A stretch of 64,000 nt of DNA from Deltaproteobacteria bacterium (GCA_019309565.1 JAFDFZ010000004.1:1-64000); one strand, 5' to 3'. Shown: positions 16,803 through 26,618, counted from the stretch's first letter. Notes: generated by a model from the sequence alone, not told the origin. Translations and numbers: made by a program.

Positions 16803-19800
16803 TTATCCTGAGGTCGCCCTGAGTCGTTTAATACGACCCTTGGCAAAATCATATTCATGCCAGGTATCCATAAATGATTCCATGGCCGCTCGATAATACT
16901 CTATTGCCTTTTTCTTATCTTTTAAGCCCTCGGCCCAAAACCCCAGTGCCGCATAAAGCGTAACGATATTTTCCGGTATGTTGCCTGCTTCTTTTTTAAG
17001 AGATTCAACGGTTCTTTTCCCCATGAGATTCTCGGCGATGGAACGGTACCAGGGATCTCGGGTTCGATGAAAAAAGTTTTTTAAGCTGGAATCCGCCTCT
17101 TCCTTTTTTCCCATACGGTGAAGGATCTCGGCCTCAAGAAGGCCCACACTCAATTGCCTTGCATTTTGGCGGCCACTTTTTTTAAGAAAAGCTCTTACGT
17201 ACCCAAGGGCCTTATTCCAATCTTCCTCTATGCTGCTATAAAAAGCCAAACCCACAAACGCCTCTCCATTGTCAGGAAAATATTCCAGCATTTTTTCGAA
17301 AACTTTTCGTTTCTGTTCTGTGCGAACGTTCGTTCCTAACAGTTGATCTTTTAACTGAGATAGTTTCGAGTGCTGATCTTTTTTTTTCGGTAGGGCATCG
17401 ATGATGGATTGCTGAAATGCTTCGATCTCGCTTTGATATGCTTCCCATCGTTCTTTCATCTGTAAGGAAGAAAGCTTTTCGCGTTGTACTTGTTCAAGCT
17501 GGGCTCTTGCAAGAAAAAATTCCCAGGACGATGAACTTGCGGCGATAAGGGCCTCTTTAAGCACCGCTTCGGCTTCATCCAGTTCACCCTTCTTTACATG
17601 GGTCAATCCTACAACATAGTTTATCCAGCTCTTTTCAAAGGCCGTATCCCAGGCTTTCAGAGCCGATTCTGCATCAACCGCCCCCTCCAGCACGCGAGCC
17701 AGATAACCCTGAAATTCTGCAGGAGATCTCCAGTCCAATGCCACCAGACCGTTCCGGTAAGGGCTTTGCGAGGCTGGGCCGTTAAGCCAATCGAGGATAA
17801 ACAACATCAAACGGGCAATGCTGTTTTCAGAGTCCATGGAAAGAGATTGCTCAAAAAACTTCTTGCCACCCGGCTGATCGCCTGCACAAAAGTGCATTAT
17901 GCCTGCAGCCATAACCAGGTGCGGATCGGAACTCGTCTTAAGTTCCTTATCGGCAGCCGCCATCGCTTCGGCCCAGCGAGCATCGGTTGCGGGTTTAAAA
18001 ATCCTCTCAAGTTTTTCTTCAACGGAAAGATCAAGCACACCGTTCCATTTAAGGTTGCCTGCCTTAAGGTCTTTTAAAAAATCAATGGGTGTATTGATGG
18101 GAAGCACCATTCCCATATCCCACAGCGGGGTTACCATCGGCAGGAATCCCGGTGCCCGATCCGTTGCAACCCCTGAAACGATGCCGATCACTTTACCGCT
18201 GAGATCAATCATCGGTCCTCCGCTGTTCCCGCCGTAAATGGAAGCATCAATCTGAATCATATTACCAAAAGTGCGGCGAACATGCCCTCTTGCGACACTC
18301 ACGTTAACCCGGGCTTCCTGGGCTCGACTGCCAAGCGGGAAACCCAGAGCGATAATGGGAGAGAGCTTCGGCACTTTAAGCACATCAAGTTTGTCTTCCA
18401 GCGGAAGCGGCTTTAAGCCTTTGGGTATTTTATCGATCTTAAGCACCGCAAAATCATCTTTTAGAGGAGAAGAAACAAGCTGTCGGGTTTGCACGGGCGG
18501 TTTGGCCACACCGGCAATCGAAAGCTTTGGCTCACCATCGGTTCGAAAAGCCGATTCCAGGAAATACATATCTGCCAGGTCCGGGCTGTCCATGAATCCT
18601 GCTGAACGGTTGAATGCCCTGGCACCGTCAAACCATAGAAACAAGCGGTAACCGAATCGAAGCGAGCGGCCGGTGGATTTAGACTGCATTACAATTGCCT
18701 GCAGGTTACGGTCTTCCAGCCACGGGCATGCCACGTGGCGATTTGTCATCAAATATCCCTGTTCGTCCACCAGAAACGCGGTTCCTTCCGAACGATTCCG
18801 GTATACGTATGCATCGCCTTGTTTGAGCCAGTAATCAACCAGCAGGAAAGCGACGGAAGGTGCAAATTCGTTGGCATATTCCTCAAGGATAACGGCGTTG
18901 TCTTTTTTTCGAGTGGTTTGATTATATACGGCAACACCCACGCTTATTATTAAAACAACAACCACTGCCAGCAGCACCTTCTGCCGTCTTCCAAGCCTTC
19001 TGAGGGCTCTTTCAGACGCCTCGGCCATCTCCACCTGGACCTTCGGTGGTGTTTCAAGTTCAACCTTTGCAATCTTTAAAAGGGAATCTTCCACCTCCTT
19101 CATGGACTTGGGTCTAAGTAGCGGATCATTGGCCAGCATGGTCTTAAATAAAACCTTTGCATCATCTGTTAGGGGCAGTTCATCTACTTTCACAAGATAA
19201 TCGGTTATATTATAATCTGCGGTCAGCAGTTCGATGAACACCTTGCCGAGCGACCAGATATCACTTCGCAAATCCAGTGGCCGGTTATGGATGATATCCG
19301 GATGGGTATCCAGCAGGTGTTTGAGCAACGGGCCGGGACGATCCAGCTTTGGGTCGAAAAACCGAGAAAACTTGTAGTCAATCTTAACATCAAGTTTCCC
19401 GTTTTCGCCTTCAATCAGAATGATGTCGTCCAGTATGAGATGGGGGATGATGTGTCCGAAATCATGCAGCGTATGAAGGATGGATGCTATCTTTGCAAAT
19501 AGGGAAAAGGCGAACTGGTGGTCCTTCAACCGTCCGGATCGAATCAGCTCACCCCAGTTCAACACATCGATCCATTCACTTATTCTGTACCACAGGCCGT
19601 CCTGTGAGCGCCGGATGGCATAGTGCTGAACAAATCCTTTTGCAGGCAGTTTCTTAAGCTCTTCAAGCTCTCGCCTAAGCCGTGCCGCCACCTGATCATC
19701 CACCCCTGAGCGGGGTGTAAAAAGCCGTATCATTACCTTTTCGTTTGTGCGCTGTCGAATTGCCTTGCAAAGAAAGCTGGCATAGCCTTCGTGAATGACC

Positions 19801-19916
19801 GTGTCAATCTTGTAATCATCGATACGTTTTCTGCCCTCACCCACTTCGTTACCGCAGGCAGGACATACCGTAATCACCTCGGCCAAGGATTGGCCGCATT
19901 TTTGACAAAGCTTCAT
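16803..19916 (-). CDS. Zinc ribbon-pseudokinase-membrane helix-trypsin-like protease-TPR fusion protein
   Basis: 1037 residues. Order: zinc ribbon (CxxC at 4-7 and CPAC at 18-21); a Ser/Thr-kinase-like domain about 33-285; one membrane helix about 313-331; a trypsin/HtrA-like protease about 350-615; helical TPR-like repeats to the end. The kinase lacks key residues: the VAIK lysine is Arg64 (VMIR), the HRD aspartate falls at His159 (IIPHLILDD) and the DFG reads DYK (D180), so it is probably a pseudokinase, though DIWSLG is kept. The protease triad looks complete: His394 (TNRH), Asp488 (DDFAVLKI), Ser565 (GGNSGGP). Ribbon and kinase should be cytoplasmic and protease and TPR outside. It is monocistronic, 168 bases before the DapA-like gene. 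Confidence 0.88.
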   Translation of the reverse strand: MKLCQKCGQSLAEVITVCPACGNEVGEGRKRIDDYKIDTVIHEGYASFLCKAIRQRTNEKVMIRLFTPRSGVDDQVAARLRRELEELKKLPAKGFVQHYAIRRSQDGLWYRISEWIDVLNWGELIRSGRLKDHQFAFSLFAKIASILHTLHDFGHIIPHLILDDIILIEGENGKLDVKIDYKFSRFFDPKLDRPGPLLKHLLDTHPDIIHNRPLDLRSDIWSLGKVFIELLTADYNITDYLVKVDELPLTDDAKVLFKTMLANDPLLRPKSMKEVEDSLLKIAKVELETPPKVQVEMAEASERALRRLGRRQKVLLAVVVVLIISVGVAVYNQTTRKKDNAVILEEYANEFAPSVAFLLVDYWLKQGDAYVYRNRSEGTAFLVDEQGYLMTNRHVACPWLEDRNLQAIVMQSKSTGRSLRFGYRLFLWFDGARAFNRSAGFMDSPDLADMYFLESAFRTDGEPKLSIAGVAKPPVQTRQLVSSPLKDDFAVLKIDKIPKGLKPLPLEDKLDVLKVPKLSPIIALGFPLGSRAQEARVNVSVARGHVRRTFGNMIQIDASIYGGNSGGPMIDLSGKVIGIVSGVATDRAPGFLPMVTPLWDMGMVLPINTPIDFLKDLKAGNLKWNGVLDLSVEEKLERIFKPATDARWAEAMAAADKELKTSSDPHLVMAAGIMHFCAGDQPGGKKFFEQSLSMDSENSIARLMLFILDWLNGPASQSPYRNGLVALDWRSPAEFQGYLARVLEGAVDAESALKAWDTAFEKSWINYVVGLTHVKKGELDEAEAVLKEALIAASSSSWEFFLARAQLEQVQREKLSSLQMKERWEAYQSEIEAFQQSIIDALPKKKDQHSKLSQLKDQLLGTNVRTEQKRKVFEKMLEYFPDNGEAFVGLAFYSSIEEDWNKALGYVRAFLKKSGRQNARQLSVGLLEAEILHRMGKKEEADSSLKNFFHRTRDPWYRSIAENLMGKRTVESLKKEAGNIPENIVTLYAALGFWAEGLKDKKKAIEYYRAAMESFMDTWHEYDFAKGRIKRLRATSG

Positions 19917-20082
19917 ATTGGATTACTTTCGTTCCGGCTCTCTTATCATTTTCACGTATCGGAATGTCTACGACTATATGTAACAAGAGAATTGAATCAA
20001 AAATCAACCATCTCTATGCTAAAATTATGCCAACGATATGGGAAGTGGTCAATGTTGGCGGGTGAAAAAAATTGGACATGCA

Positions 20083-20613
20083 CTATGAATATAAATGACA
20101 GGCTATGTGATGATCCCCATCTAGAATTTGCAGCCTCGGCTCTCTCTGATCACACATTTTCAAACGGCTGGGGCATCTGGGATGAAACCGACATCCGGAC
20201 GGCGGATCAATGGGACTGGGCACATCTCCCCTCAGTATTGTACGCTTTTTGGTGACATCCATATCGGTTGTGGGGATTGCAGACAAGAGGGCTTGTGTGT
20301 AAGGATGTCGCTGATTGGAGTACAGATCGCGGTAGGAAGCCATCTCTACGATCAGCCCCAGGTACATAACGGCAATGCGGTCGCAAAGATATTCCACAAC
20401 CGCCAGATCATGTGAAATGATGATGTAAGAAAGATGAAATTCCTCCTGAAGGTCAATCAACAAATTTATGATCTGTGCCTGGATGGAGACATCCAGCGCG
20501 GATACCGGTTCATCCCCGATTATTACTTTCGGGTTTAAAGACAGGGCCCTTGCGATTCCTATCCTCTGGCGCTGACCACCACTGAACTGGTGGGGATACC
20601 GTTCCCCCTGTAA
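20083..20613 (-). pseudogene. Truncated oligopeptide ABC transporter ATPase (OppF/DppF type)
   Basis: The frame starts abruptly after a stop (TAG 20614-20616) at [18 protein letters not shown], so the first half with the Walker A loop is missing. What remains: signature [14 protein letters not shown], Walker B VIIGDEP, D-loop SALDVS, switch IISHD, and the OppF C-terminal Cys region [15 protein letters not shown]. The ORF-track start at 20463 is an internal Met. The break point lies 24 bases from the divergent binding-protein gene and overlaps its leader. Without Walker A it cannot bind ATP normally. It probably reflects a deletion or rearrangement that joined this scrap to the new operon. Confidence 0.85.
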
Positions 20614-20636
20614 CTAAACAGCAAAAAGGAGGCATT

Positions 20637-22241
20637 ATGAAAAAACTCGGCTATGTTTTTCTGGCAGTGGTTCTTTTATCAACAACGGCGGGTATTACTA
20701 TGGCGGCGCGCTCCGGGGGAACCCTTAATTTCATGGCGCCTTACGGCGGTGACTTGTTTGGTCTTGATCCCCATAAATCAACCCGTGTCCAGGACTTTCT
20801 GGTTTCCATGAACATTCACCGAAGCCTTTATAAGTGGAACCCAACCAGGAATGAGCCTGTCTTGGATCTGGCGGAAAGCGCCAAGGTATCCGATGACGGC
20901 CTGGTTTACACTTACAGGCTAAGACCGAGTATCAAGTTTCACAACGGGCGTAAAATGACGGTCGATGATATCATCTGGTCTTACAACCGGATTGCTTCGA
21001 TGAAACCTGCCTCCCCCAATGTCCAATACATCAGGCCGATCGAGGGCGTTGAGGCCGTGGAGAAAGGCAGGGCAAAAACCATCGCTGGTTTGAAAAAAAT
21101 TGACGATTTAACCCTCGAGGTAACCCTGGAAAACCCCGTTGACATCAAGCATTTCCTACGCTATCCGGGAACGGCTATCCTGCCTAAAGAAGAAATTGAA
21201 AGGCTGGGAGACAAATTCACAACCAATCCCGTTGGCTGTGGACCCTTCAGGTTCGTCAAATGGGTGAGAGGTTCTGAGGTAGTCATTGATAAGTTTAAAG
21301 ATTTTTACCTTGATGGGCGCCCCTATTTAGACAAGGTTGTCTACAAAATCATGGGCGAGGCGGCGCCTAGAGATCTTGCTTTTAAGGCAAAAGAACTAGA
21401 CGCTACGATCGTTGGTGCGGTAAACTATCCTGAGTACAAAGCCAACCCGATCATTTCCAAGAACATGATCGAAGTAGTGGAGTTGTTCACGCGTCACATC
21501 GGAATGAATCCCCAGTTCAAGCCTTTCAGCGATAAACGGGTGCGCCAAGCCGTAAACTATGCTATTCCGGCAGACTTGATCATTGAAAAGGTCTTAAAGG
21601 GCAAAGCTTACCCCTGCCAGGGCTGGCTGCCGCCTCCGTTATGGGGTGAAGGGCCCAAGCCGAAAAAATACGAATATAACCCTGAAAAGGCAAAACAACT
21701 GATGAAGGAAGCCGGCTATGAAAAAGGGTTCGTCGTTGAACAGGCCATTGGAACTGCTAACAAGTCCTGGGGGTCAGGTATCTATGAAGCAGCCATGCCC
21801 TATCTGAAAAAAATCGGCATAACTTTGAAAATCCAGCAAATGGAAGGCGCCGCCATGGCCGAGCGTATCCGCAGAGGAGAATATCAGATGTATATTTGGT
21901 CAATCGGGTCAGGTTCCGATCCGCAAGTGGCGCTTGATCGCTGGAAATCGAACAATCCCCAGGCAGCAGGAAACTATTTTCTGTACAACAATCCTGAATT
22001 TGACAGATTATTGGATCTGGCAGCCAAAACCCGCGATAAGAAAAAGAAGATGGAATACATCATGAAGGCAAACACCATCTTCACAGAAGATGCGCCAGTC
22101 TGGTTCTTCAATTACAACAAGGCGGTCATGGCACATCATCCCTGGGTTCACGGCCTGGCACCAGTGGCCATCGAGATGATGTACCAGGACCTGACCAATG
22201 TCTGGATTGATGAAACATCGCCCAGGGCCAATGTGAAGTAA
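20637..22241 (+). CDS. ABC transporter substrate-binding protein, peptide/opine family (SBP 5)
   Basis: 534 residues with a clear signal peptide (KKLGYVFLAVVLLSTTAGITMAAR). The SBP_bac_5 signature is visible: LVYTYRLRPSIKFHNGRKMTVDDIIWSYNRI, then NPVGCGPFRF and FSDKRVRQAVNYAI. It captures a peptide or similar solute in the periplasm for the permeases downstream. AAAAAGGAGG lies five bases upstream of the ATG. A 14-bp inverted repeat follows the gene. The nearby ATPase is a truncated remnant, so the system lacks visible ATPases. Confidence 0.92.
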   Translation: MKKLGYVFLAVVLLSTTAGITMAARSGGTLNFMAPYGGDLFGLDPHKSTRVQDFLVSMNIHRSLYKWNPTRNEPVLDLAESAKVSDDGLVYTYRLRPSIKFHNGRKMTVDDIIWSYNRIASMKPASPNVQYIRPIEGVEAVEKGRAKTIAGLKKIDDLTLEVTLENPVDIKHFLRYPGTAILPKEEIERLGDKFTTNPVGCGPFRFVKWVRGSEVVIDKFKDFYLDGRPYLDKVVYKIMGEAAPRDLAFKAKELDATIVGAVNYPEYKANPIISKNMIEVVELFTRHIGMNPQFKPFSDKRVRQAVNYAIPADLIIEKVLKGKAYPCQGWLPPPLWGEGPKPKKYEYNPEKAKQLMKEAGYEKGFVVEQAIGTANKSWGSGIYEAAMPYLKKIGITLKIQQMEGAAMAERIRRGEYQMYIWSIGSGSDPQVALDRWKSNNPQAAGNYFLYNNPEFDRLLDLAAKTRDKKKKMEYIMKANTIFTEDAPVWFFNYNKAVMAHHPWVHGLAPVAIEMMYQDLTNVWIDETSPRANVK

Positions 22242-22261
22242 TGAGGCCTATGTTTTGGACA

Positions 22262-22306
22262 AGGTGCTCGGTCATCCATATTGTGCCTTAATATGACCGA
22301 GCACCT
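22262..22306 (+). repeat. Perfect 14-bp inverted repeat (intercistronic hairpin)
   Basis: AGGTGCTCGGTCAT and ATGACCGAGCACCT separated by 17 bases, between the binding-protein and permease genes. No T run follows, so it may be an mRNA-stabilising or attenuating hairpin. Such structures often keep binding-protein mRNA in excess over permease mRNA. Confidence 0.7.
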
Positions 22307-22463
22307 GATATCTGTTGTAATTATTGGCGACAATAGATAAAGGCTTTGAAACGGGAGCAAATTTGCCTTAAAAAACCGAGTATGTTTGTATGGCATAAAG
22401 ATCCATTTTTTTATACTCAAATAACAATTTGTGCTCGCGAATCATACCTTTTAGGTGTCTTCG

Positions 22464-23399
22464 ATGCTTGCTTACGCCCTTCGCAGGTTGCTTCAATTTA
22501 TTCCGACCATCCTGGTCATCACTCTGATTATTTTCTTGCTGCTTAACGTTTTGCCCGGAAATGCCGCATTGATGGCAGCTGGCCAGCAAGACCGTAACAT
22601 CGACTACCATTACATTGAGATGATGAAAAAGGACTGGGGGCTGGACAAGCCGGTCTGGATGCGTTACATCATCTACATCAAGGATCTGTCAACAGGGAAT
22701 TTAGGGCTGTCTTTCTTGAGGCGAGAACCGGTCAGCCAATTGATTCTGGCCCGAATGTGGCCCACCTTGAAGCTTGCTATCGTGGCGATGATTATCGCTG
22801 TTGGCTTTGGTATTCCCCTGGGTTTCTATTCTGCTTTGCGCCAGGGCCGCTGGCTTGACACTCTTACCATGATGGGAGCGATCTCGGGTGTATCAATGCC
22901 CCAGTTCTGGCTAGGACTGTTATTGATGTTCTTTCTTTCGGTTAAGCTCCATCTCCTGCCGCCCCAGGGTTACGGGGATGGACGTCTTGCAAATATCATC
23001 ATGCCGGGCTTTACCCTGGGGGTGGGGTACATGGCGCTTTTGGCTCGAACCACCCGTGCAGCGGTGGTCGAAATACTAACCACTGACTATATTCGAACAG
23101 CCAGGGCTAAAGGGTTGTCTGACTTTCTGGTCAACTCCAAACACGTCTGGCGCAACACTCTGGTTTTAATCCTGACAACGGCGGGGCTTCAGTTCGGGGC
23201 GTTGATGGGCCAGACCGTTATTGTAGAAAAGCTTTTTTCATGGCCAGGCCTTGGTTCGCTTCTTGTTGATTCGATTTTTCAACGGGATATTCCGGTCACC
23301 CAGGGTTGTATCTTAGCTATTATCATGGTTTTTTTGCTTGTAAACCTGATTGTAGATTTATTATACGGTTTCATCGACCCGAGAATTTCATATAAATAA
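22464..23399 (+). CDS. ABC transporter permease, DppB type
   Basis: 311 residues from ATG 22464 (the ORF-track GTG 22455 adds three residues; AGGTG lies seven bases before 22464). N-terminus MLAYALRRLLQFIPTILVI is typical of DppB. The permease loop DYIRTARAKGLSDFLV, the EAA-type contact to the ATPase, is present, and the gene ends in the usual FIDPRISYK. About six membrane helices. It pairs with the next gene, which begins right after the stop. Inner-membrane channel subunit for a peptide-like solute. Confidence 0.93.
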   Translation: MLAYALRRLLQFIPTILVITLIIFLLLNVLPGNAALMAAGQQDRNIDYHYIEMMKKDWGLDKPVWMRYIIYIKDLSTGNLGLSFLRREPVSQLILARMWPTLKLAIVAMIIAVGFGIPLGFYSALRQGRWLDTLTMMGAISGVSMPQFWLGLLLMFFLSVKLHLLPPQGYGDGRLANIIMPGFTLGVGYMALLARTTRAAVVEILTTDYIRTARAKGLSDFLVNSKHVWRNTLVLILTTAGLQFGALMGQTVIVEKLFSWPGLGSLLVDSIFQRDIPVTQGCILAIIMVFLLVNLIVDLLYGFIDPRISYK

Positions 23400-24239
23400 A
23401 TGACCACCACGGTTAAAAAACTAATGACCAGGACCAACCTGCTTGTAGGCGGGCTGATTACTGGAATTATAGTTGCCATAGCAATCCTTGCACCACTACT
23501 TGCACCCTATCATCCCATAGATGACGCCGACTTGATGGTCTCTGACGAGCCGCCGAGCGAAAAATTCTGGTTCGGAACCGATAATCAAGGACGTGACATT
23601 CTATCCAGAGTTATCTTCGGAGCACGGATCTCCCTTTCTGTAGGACTGATCAGCCAGGGGTTCAATACGTTGATAGGAATCATTTTAGGGATGACCGCAG
23701 GTTTTTTCGGCAAATGGTGGGACGATATCGTGATGGGTTTAACCAACATCATGCTCTCCATCCCTTCTCTTATTTTTGCGCTTGCCATCATGGCCCTTCT
23801 GGGGCCCGGCTTGCTGAATGTTTTTTTGGCTCTGGGTTTCACCAACTGGTCTTATACGTGTCGTATAACTCGCTCCCAAGTGTTGTCCGCACGCTCCTTG
23901 GACTATGTCACAGCGGCTCGAGCTTTGGGATACGGCCGAATCAGGATCATGTTTACACAGATTCTGCCCAATATTGTCGGCCCGATTCTGGTTATTGCCA
24001 CTTTGGGTGTGGCTTATGCTATCTTGCTTGAGGCCTCTTTATCCTTCTTGGGCTTGGGCGTTCAGCCACCGACGCCATCCTGGGGGGGCATGCTATCCAC
24101 CGCTCGGGAGCAGCTTTTCACCGCCCCGTGGATTTCGATCTTTCCCGGTCTGGCTATTTTCATCACAGTGCTTGGATTGAATCTGTTGGGTGATGGACTG
24201 CGAGACATATTGGACCCCCACATTACCAAGGAACGATAG
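23400..24239 (+). CDS. ABC transporter permease, DppC type
   Basis: 279 residues. The start directly abuts the upstream stop (TAAATG), indicating coupling. Typical DppC features: FGTDNQGRDILSRVIFGARIS, then DYVTAARALGYGRIRIMFTQILPN (EAA loop) and the C-terminal LNLLGDGLRDILDP. About six membrane helices. Forms the second half of the inner-membrane channel with the preceding permease. No dppD/dppF gene follows; an amidohydrolase gene starts 18 bases later. Confidence 0.93.
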   Translation: MTTTVKKLMTRTNLLVGGLITGIIVAIAILAPLLAPYHPIDDADLMVSDEPPSEKFWFGTDNQGRDILSRVIFGARISLSVGLISQGFNTLIGIILGMTAGFFGKWWDDIVMGLTNIMLSIPSLIFALAIMALLGPGLLNVFLALGFTNWSYTCRITRSQVLSARSLDYVTAARALGYGRIRIMFTQILPNIVGPILVIATLGVAYAILLEASLSFLGLGVQPPTPSWGGMLSTAREQLFTAPWISIFPGLAIFITVLGLNLLGDGLRDILDPHITKER

Positions 24240-24257
24240 GACTTATAGGAGAAATCA

Positions 24258-25838
24258 ATGGATCTGGCGATCTTCTCAGCCCGTGTTTTCACCGGAAACC
24301 CCAAACGACCCTGGGCTGAAGCCATTGGAATAAAAAAACATCGAATTGCTGCAGTTGGCAGCAACGAAACCATAAAGCCCCTCTGCAACACCAAGACCAT
24401 GACCCTTGAACTACCGGGCAGACTGATAACTCCAGGGATAGTAGATGCCCATCTGCATTTTATAAGCCTTGGCATGGCGCTTAAATGGGTGGATTTACGA
24501 AACCTTAAATCTTTGTCGGCCTGCAGGGAGAAAATAAAGGCATCTGTTGCTTCTCATCGACCAGGACAATGGATTATCGGCCGTGGCTGGAATCACCACA
24601 AATGGGATGACACAACGGAACCCAGCATGAAAGATCTTGATGATATCACGCCAAACAACCCGGCAATGATGATTCGTGCATGTGGTCATTCGGTGTGGGT
24701 CAACTCTGAAGCTTTGAGACGCGCAGGCATCACCAGCACTACACCCGATCCGCCCGGAGGAAAAATAGAACGAGATCCAGTTTCGGGTAAACCTACCGGC
24801 TTGCTCCGAGAGGCCCGTAAGCTTATCGAAAACCATATACCGGCACCAACCCTTGAAGAACGAATGGAATTTGCACTCATCGCTCAAAAAGAGGCTCTTC
24901 GATATGGGATTACTGGCGTTCATTCCTGTGAAACCTTACAACAATGGGATGCTTTAAGTGATCTGGACTCTGAGGGGAAATTGAAAATCAGGATACATCA
25001 CCTTACGCCGCCTGAAGACCTTAACGAGGCAGCATCGCAGGGGCTACTGTCAAATTCAGAAAGCAAGCGACTATGGCTGGGACATGTAAAACTGTTTGCA
25101 GATGGATCTTTAGGCGCCGGCACCGCCCTGCTGCACGAACCATACACGGACGCACCGACCGAACGCGGAATCGCCTGCATGAGCAAAGAAGAAATGATAG
25201 AAAAAATCAAACAGGCATATCAACATGACAGAGACGTGGCGATTCACGCCATTGGAGATCTGGGAGTAACAAATGCAATAGAGGCCATCTGCACGGCTCG
25301 AAATCATAGCACAACCGCCCGAAGAGACCGCATAGAACATGTGCAGCTTTTTCGCCCACAGGATCTTGAAAAGTTTCGAAAGCTAGATGTCGTCGCTTCC
25401 GTGCAGCCTGTGTTTCTTTCAACAGATTGGCAGCCAGCACTAAAGCGATGGGGAGCTGAAAGGTGCCGATATGGGTATGCCTGGAAATCAATCTTAAAGG
25501 CGGGTGTGCGCCAACAATTCGGTTCCGATGCGCCGGTTGAACCAATTAATCCATTACTGGGCCTTCAGGCTGCCGTAACCCGCAAAACACCGGACGGGCA
25601 ACCAGAAGATGGCTGGTATCCTGAAGAGAAACTCAACCTGCATCAGGCCATCGAGGGATTTACGGTAATACCGGCATGGACAGCCAGAAAAGAAACTCTT
25701 TCAGGCACGATTGAACGCGGAAAATGGGCGGATCTTACCGTTTTTGATCGGGATCTCTTCAAGACCCCAGCGCAGGCATGGCATACGGTTGATATCGAAA
25801 TGACGATCGTTGATGGAGAAGTGGTGTACCAGAAGTAA
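24258..25838 (+). CDS. YtcJ-like amidohydrolase (amidohydrolase family 3)
   Basis: 526 residues. Metal-binding and catalytic motifs: DAHLHF, WLGHVKLFADGSLGAGTA (bridging Lys), AIHAIGDLG, DRIEHVQL and FGSDAPVEPINP. Family 3 members hydrolyse amides, ureas or related C-N bonds; the substrate is unknown. AGGAG precedes ATG 24258, and the gene follows the permeases closely, so it probably acts on the imported compound in the cytoplasm. Convergent with the C_GCAxxG_C_C gene. Confidence 0.88.
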   Translation: MDLAIFSARVFTGNPKRPWAEAIGIKKHRIAAVGSNETIKPLCNTKTMTLELPGRLITPGIVDAHLHFISLGMALKWVDLRNLKSLSACREKIKASVASHRPGQWIIGRGWNHHKWDDTTEPSMKDLDDITPNNPAMMIRACGHSVWVNSEALRRAGITSTTPDPPGGKIERDPVSGKPTGLLREARKLIENHIPAPTLEERMEFALIAQKEALRYGITGVHSCETLQQWDALSDLDSEGKLKIRIHHLTPPEDLNEAASQGLLSNSESKRLWLGHVKLFADGSLGAGTALLHEPYTDAPTERGIACMSKEEMIEKIKQAYQHDRDVAIHAIGDLGVTNAIEAICTARNHSTTARRDRIEHVQLFRPQDLEKFRKLDVVASVQPVFLSTDWQPALKRWGAERCRYGYAWKSILKAGVRQQFGSDAPVEPINPLLGLQAAVTRKTPDGQPEDGWYPEEKLNLHQAIEGFTVIPAWTARKETLSGTIERGKWADLTVFDRDLFKTPAQAWHTVDIEMTIVDGEVVYQK

Positions 25839-25922
25839 TCAATTTGCTTCATTGAAGATTATCGTTTAAACGGGCATCGGTTTTATATTACTTCCGTTAT
25901 AACCCGGCATGCGGAACGATGA

Positions 25923-25946
25923 GCCTTTTTATCCGGATAAAAAGGC
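25923..25946. terminator. 24-bp palindrome between convergent genes
   Basis: GCCTTTTTATCC/GGATAAAAAGGC is perfectly self-complementary. It lies between the ends of the amidohydrolase and C_GCAxxG_C_C genes and could act as a bidirectional terminator, though no T run follows the stem. Confidence 0.5.
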
Positions 25947-25955
25947 CCTGTCCTT

Positions 25956-26492
25956 TCAAGCAGTGGTTCCCTTTGCTGCAAATATATCCAACAACCCTTG
26001 GTCCATTATAAGCTCAACGGCCATTCTGACTGCCTTGCCGACCACATCCGGGCATTTTTCGTCGTGAGCGCCTGCATCATGAAATTTCTTGAACTCATCG
26101 GGATCTCTCAGATAATACGGCCTTCCGAATATCCGGCACTGTATGTCACGACATACAATGGTACCAAATTCAGCAACGAATTTGTCCAAAAGCTTTTTCG
26201 ATACATCAAAGCACTTAAACCGAATTCGTTCAGGGTCGCTGAAATTGGACCGTTCGCGGCCAACGAGATGACTCAATACCATCACCCCTCCTGAAAATGC
26301 TCCACAGGGTCCGATTCCACTGAGTCCGATGCCCCCAGCAAACCCTGTGGCGGATTTAAATACGCTGTCCTCTTTAATTCCGATTGTATCTTGAATGGCA
26401 GCAATGACACACTGAGAGCACCCTCTGAAAGTTCTCTCATACTCAAACCCAAGCCTGTAAGCCTCTTGTAATAGTTTATCTCGATCCTCCAT
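25956..26492 (-). CDS. C_GCAxxG_C_C family protein
   Basis: 178 residues from ATG 26492, chosen because GGGAGAGATC precedes it; the longer ORF-track start at 26534 lies inside a dispersed repeat (26511-26607). Conserved cysteines: FRGCSQCVIAAI, GIGPCGAFSGGV, and IVCRDIQCRIFG. The family is thought to be redox active, possibly binding a metal or Fe-S cluster, and is common in anaerobes. It is soluble, without signal peptide. It heads no obvious operon; the SDR and IlvD-like genes lie upstream on the same strand. Confidence 0.85.
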   Translation of the reverse strand: MEDRDKLLQEAYRLGFEYERTFRGCSQCVIAAIQDTIGIKEDSVFKSATGFAGGIGLSGIGPCGAFSGGVMVLSHLVGRERSNFSDPERIRFKCFDVSKKLLDKFVAEFGTIVCRDIQCRIFGRPYYLRDPDEFKKFHDAGAHDEKCPDVVGKAVRMAVELIMDQGLLDIFAAKGTTA

Positions 26493-26510
26493 GATCTCTC
26501 CCTGTTTGAG

Positions 26511-26607
26511 CCCCGTTGTTGTAAAACCACTCAAAGGAGGCAGTTGTTAGATACTTATAAATAATGCATGCTGGCCATTTTGCTATATGATTTATACAAC
26601 TACGGGA
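26511..26607 (+). repeat. Dispersed ~97-bp element, copy A
   Basis: Begins CCCCGTTGTTGTAAAACC and ends ATACAACTACGGGA. Full-length match to copies at 53293-53389 and (inverted) 36586-36684. It lies upstream of the C_GCAxxG_C_C gene and downstream of the SDR gene. Confidence 0.8.
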
Positions 26608-26618
26608 TGAGTTCAAAA

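Noticed and set aside
19791-20255. 154-codon plus-strand ORF
   Set aside because: Runs antisense to the ends of two minus-strand genes and has no domain.
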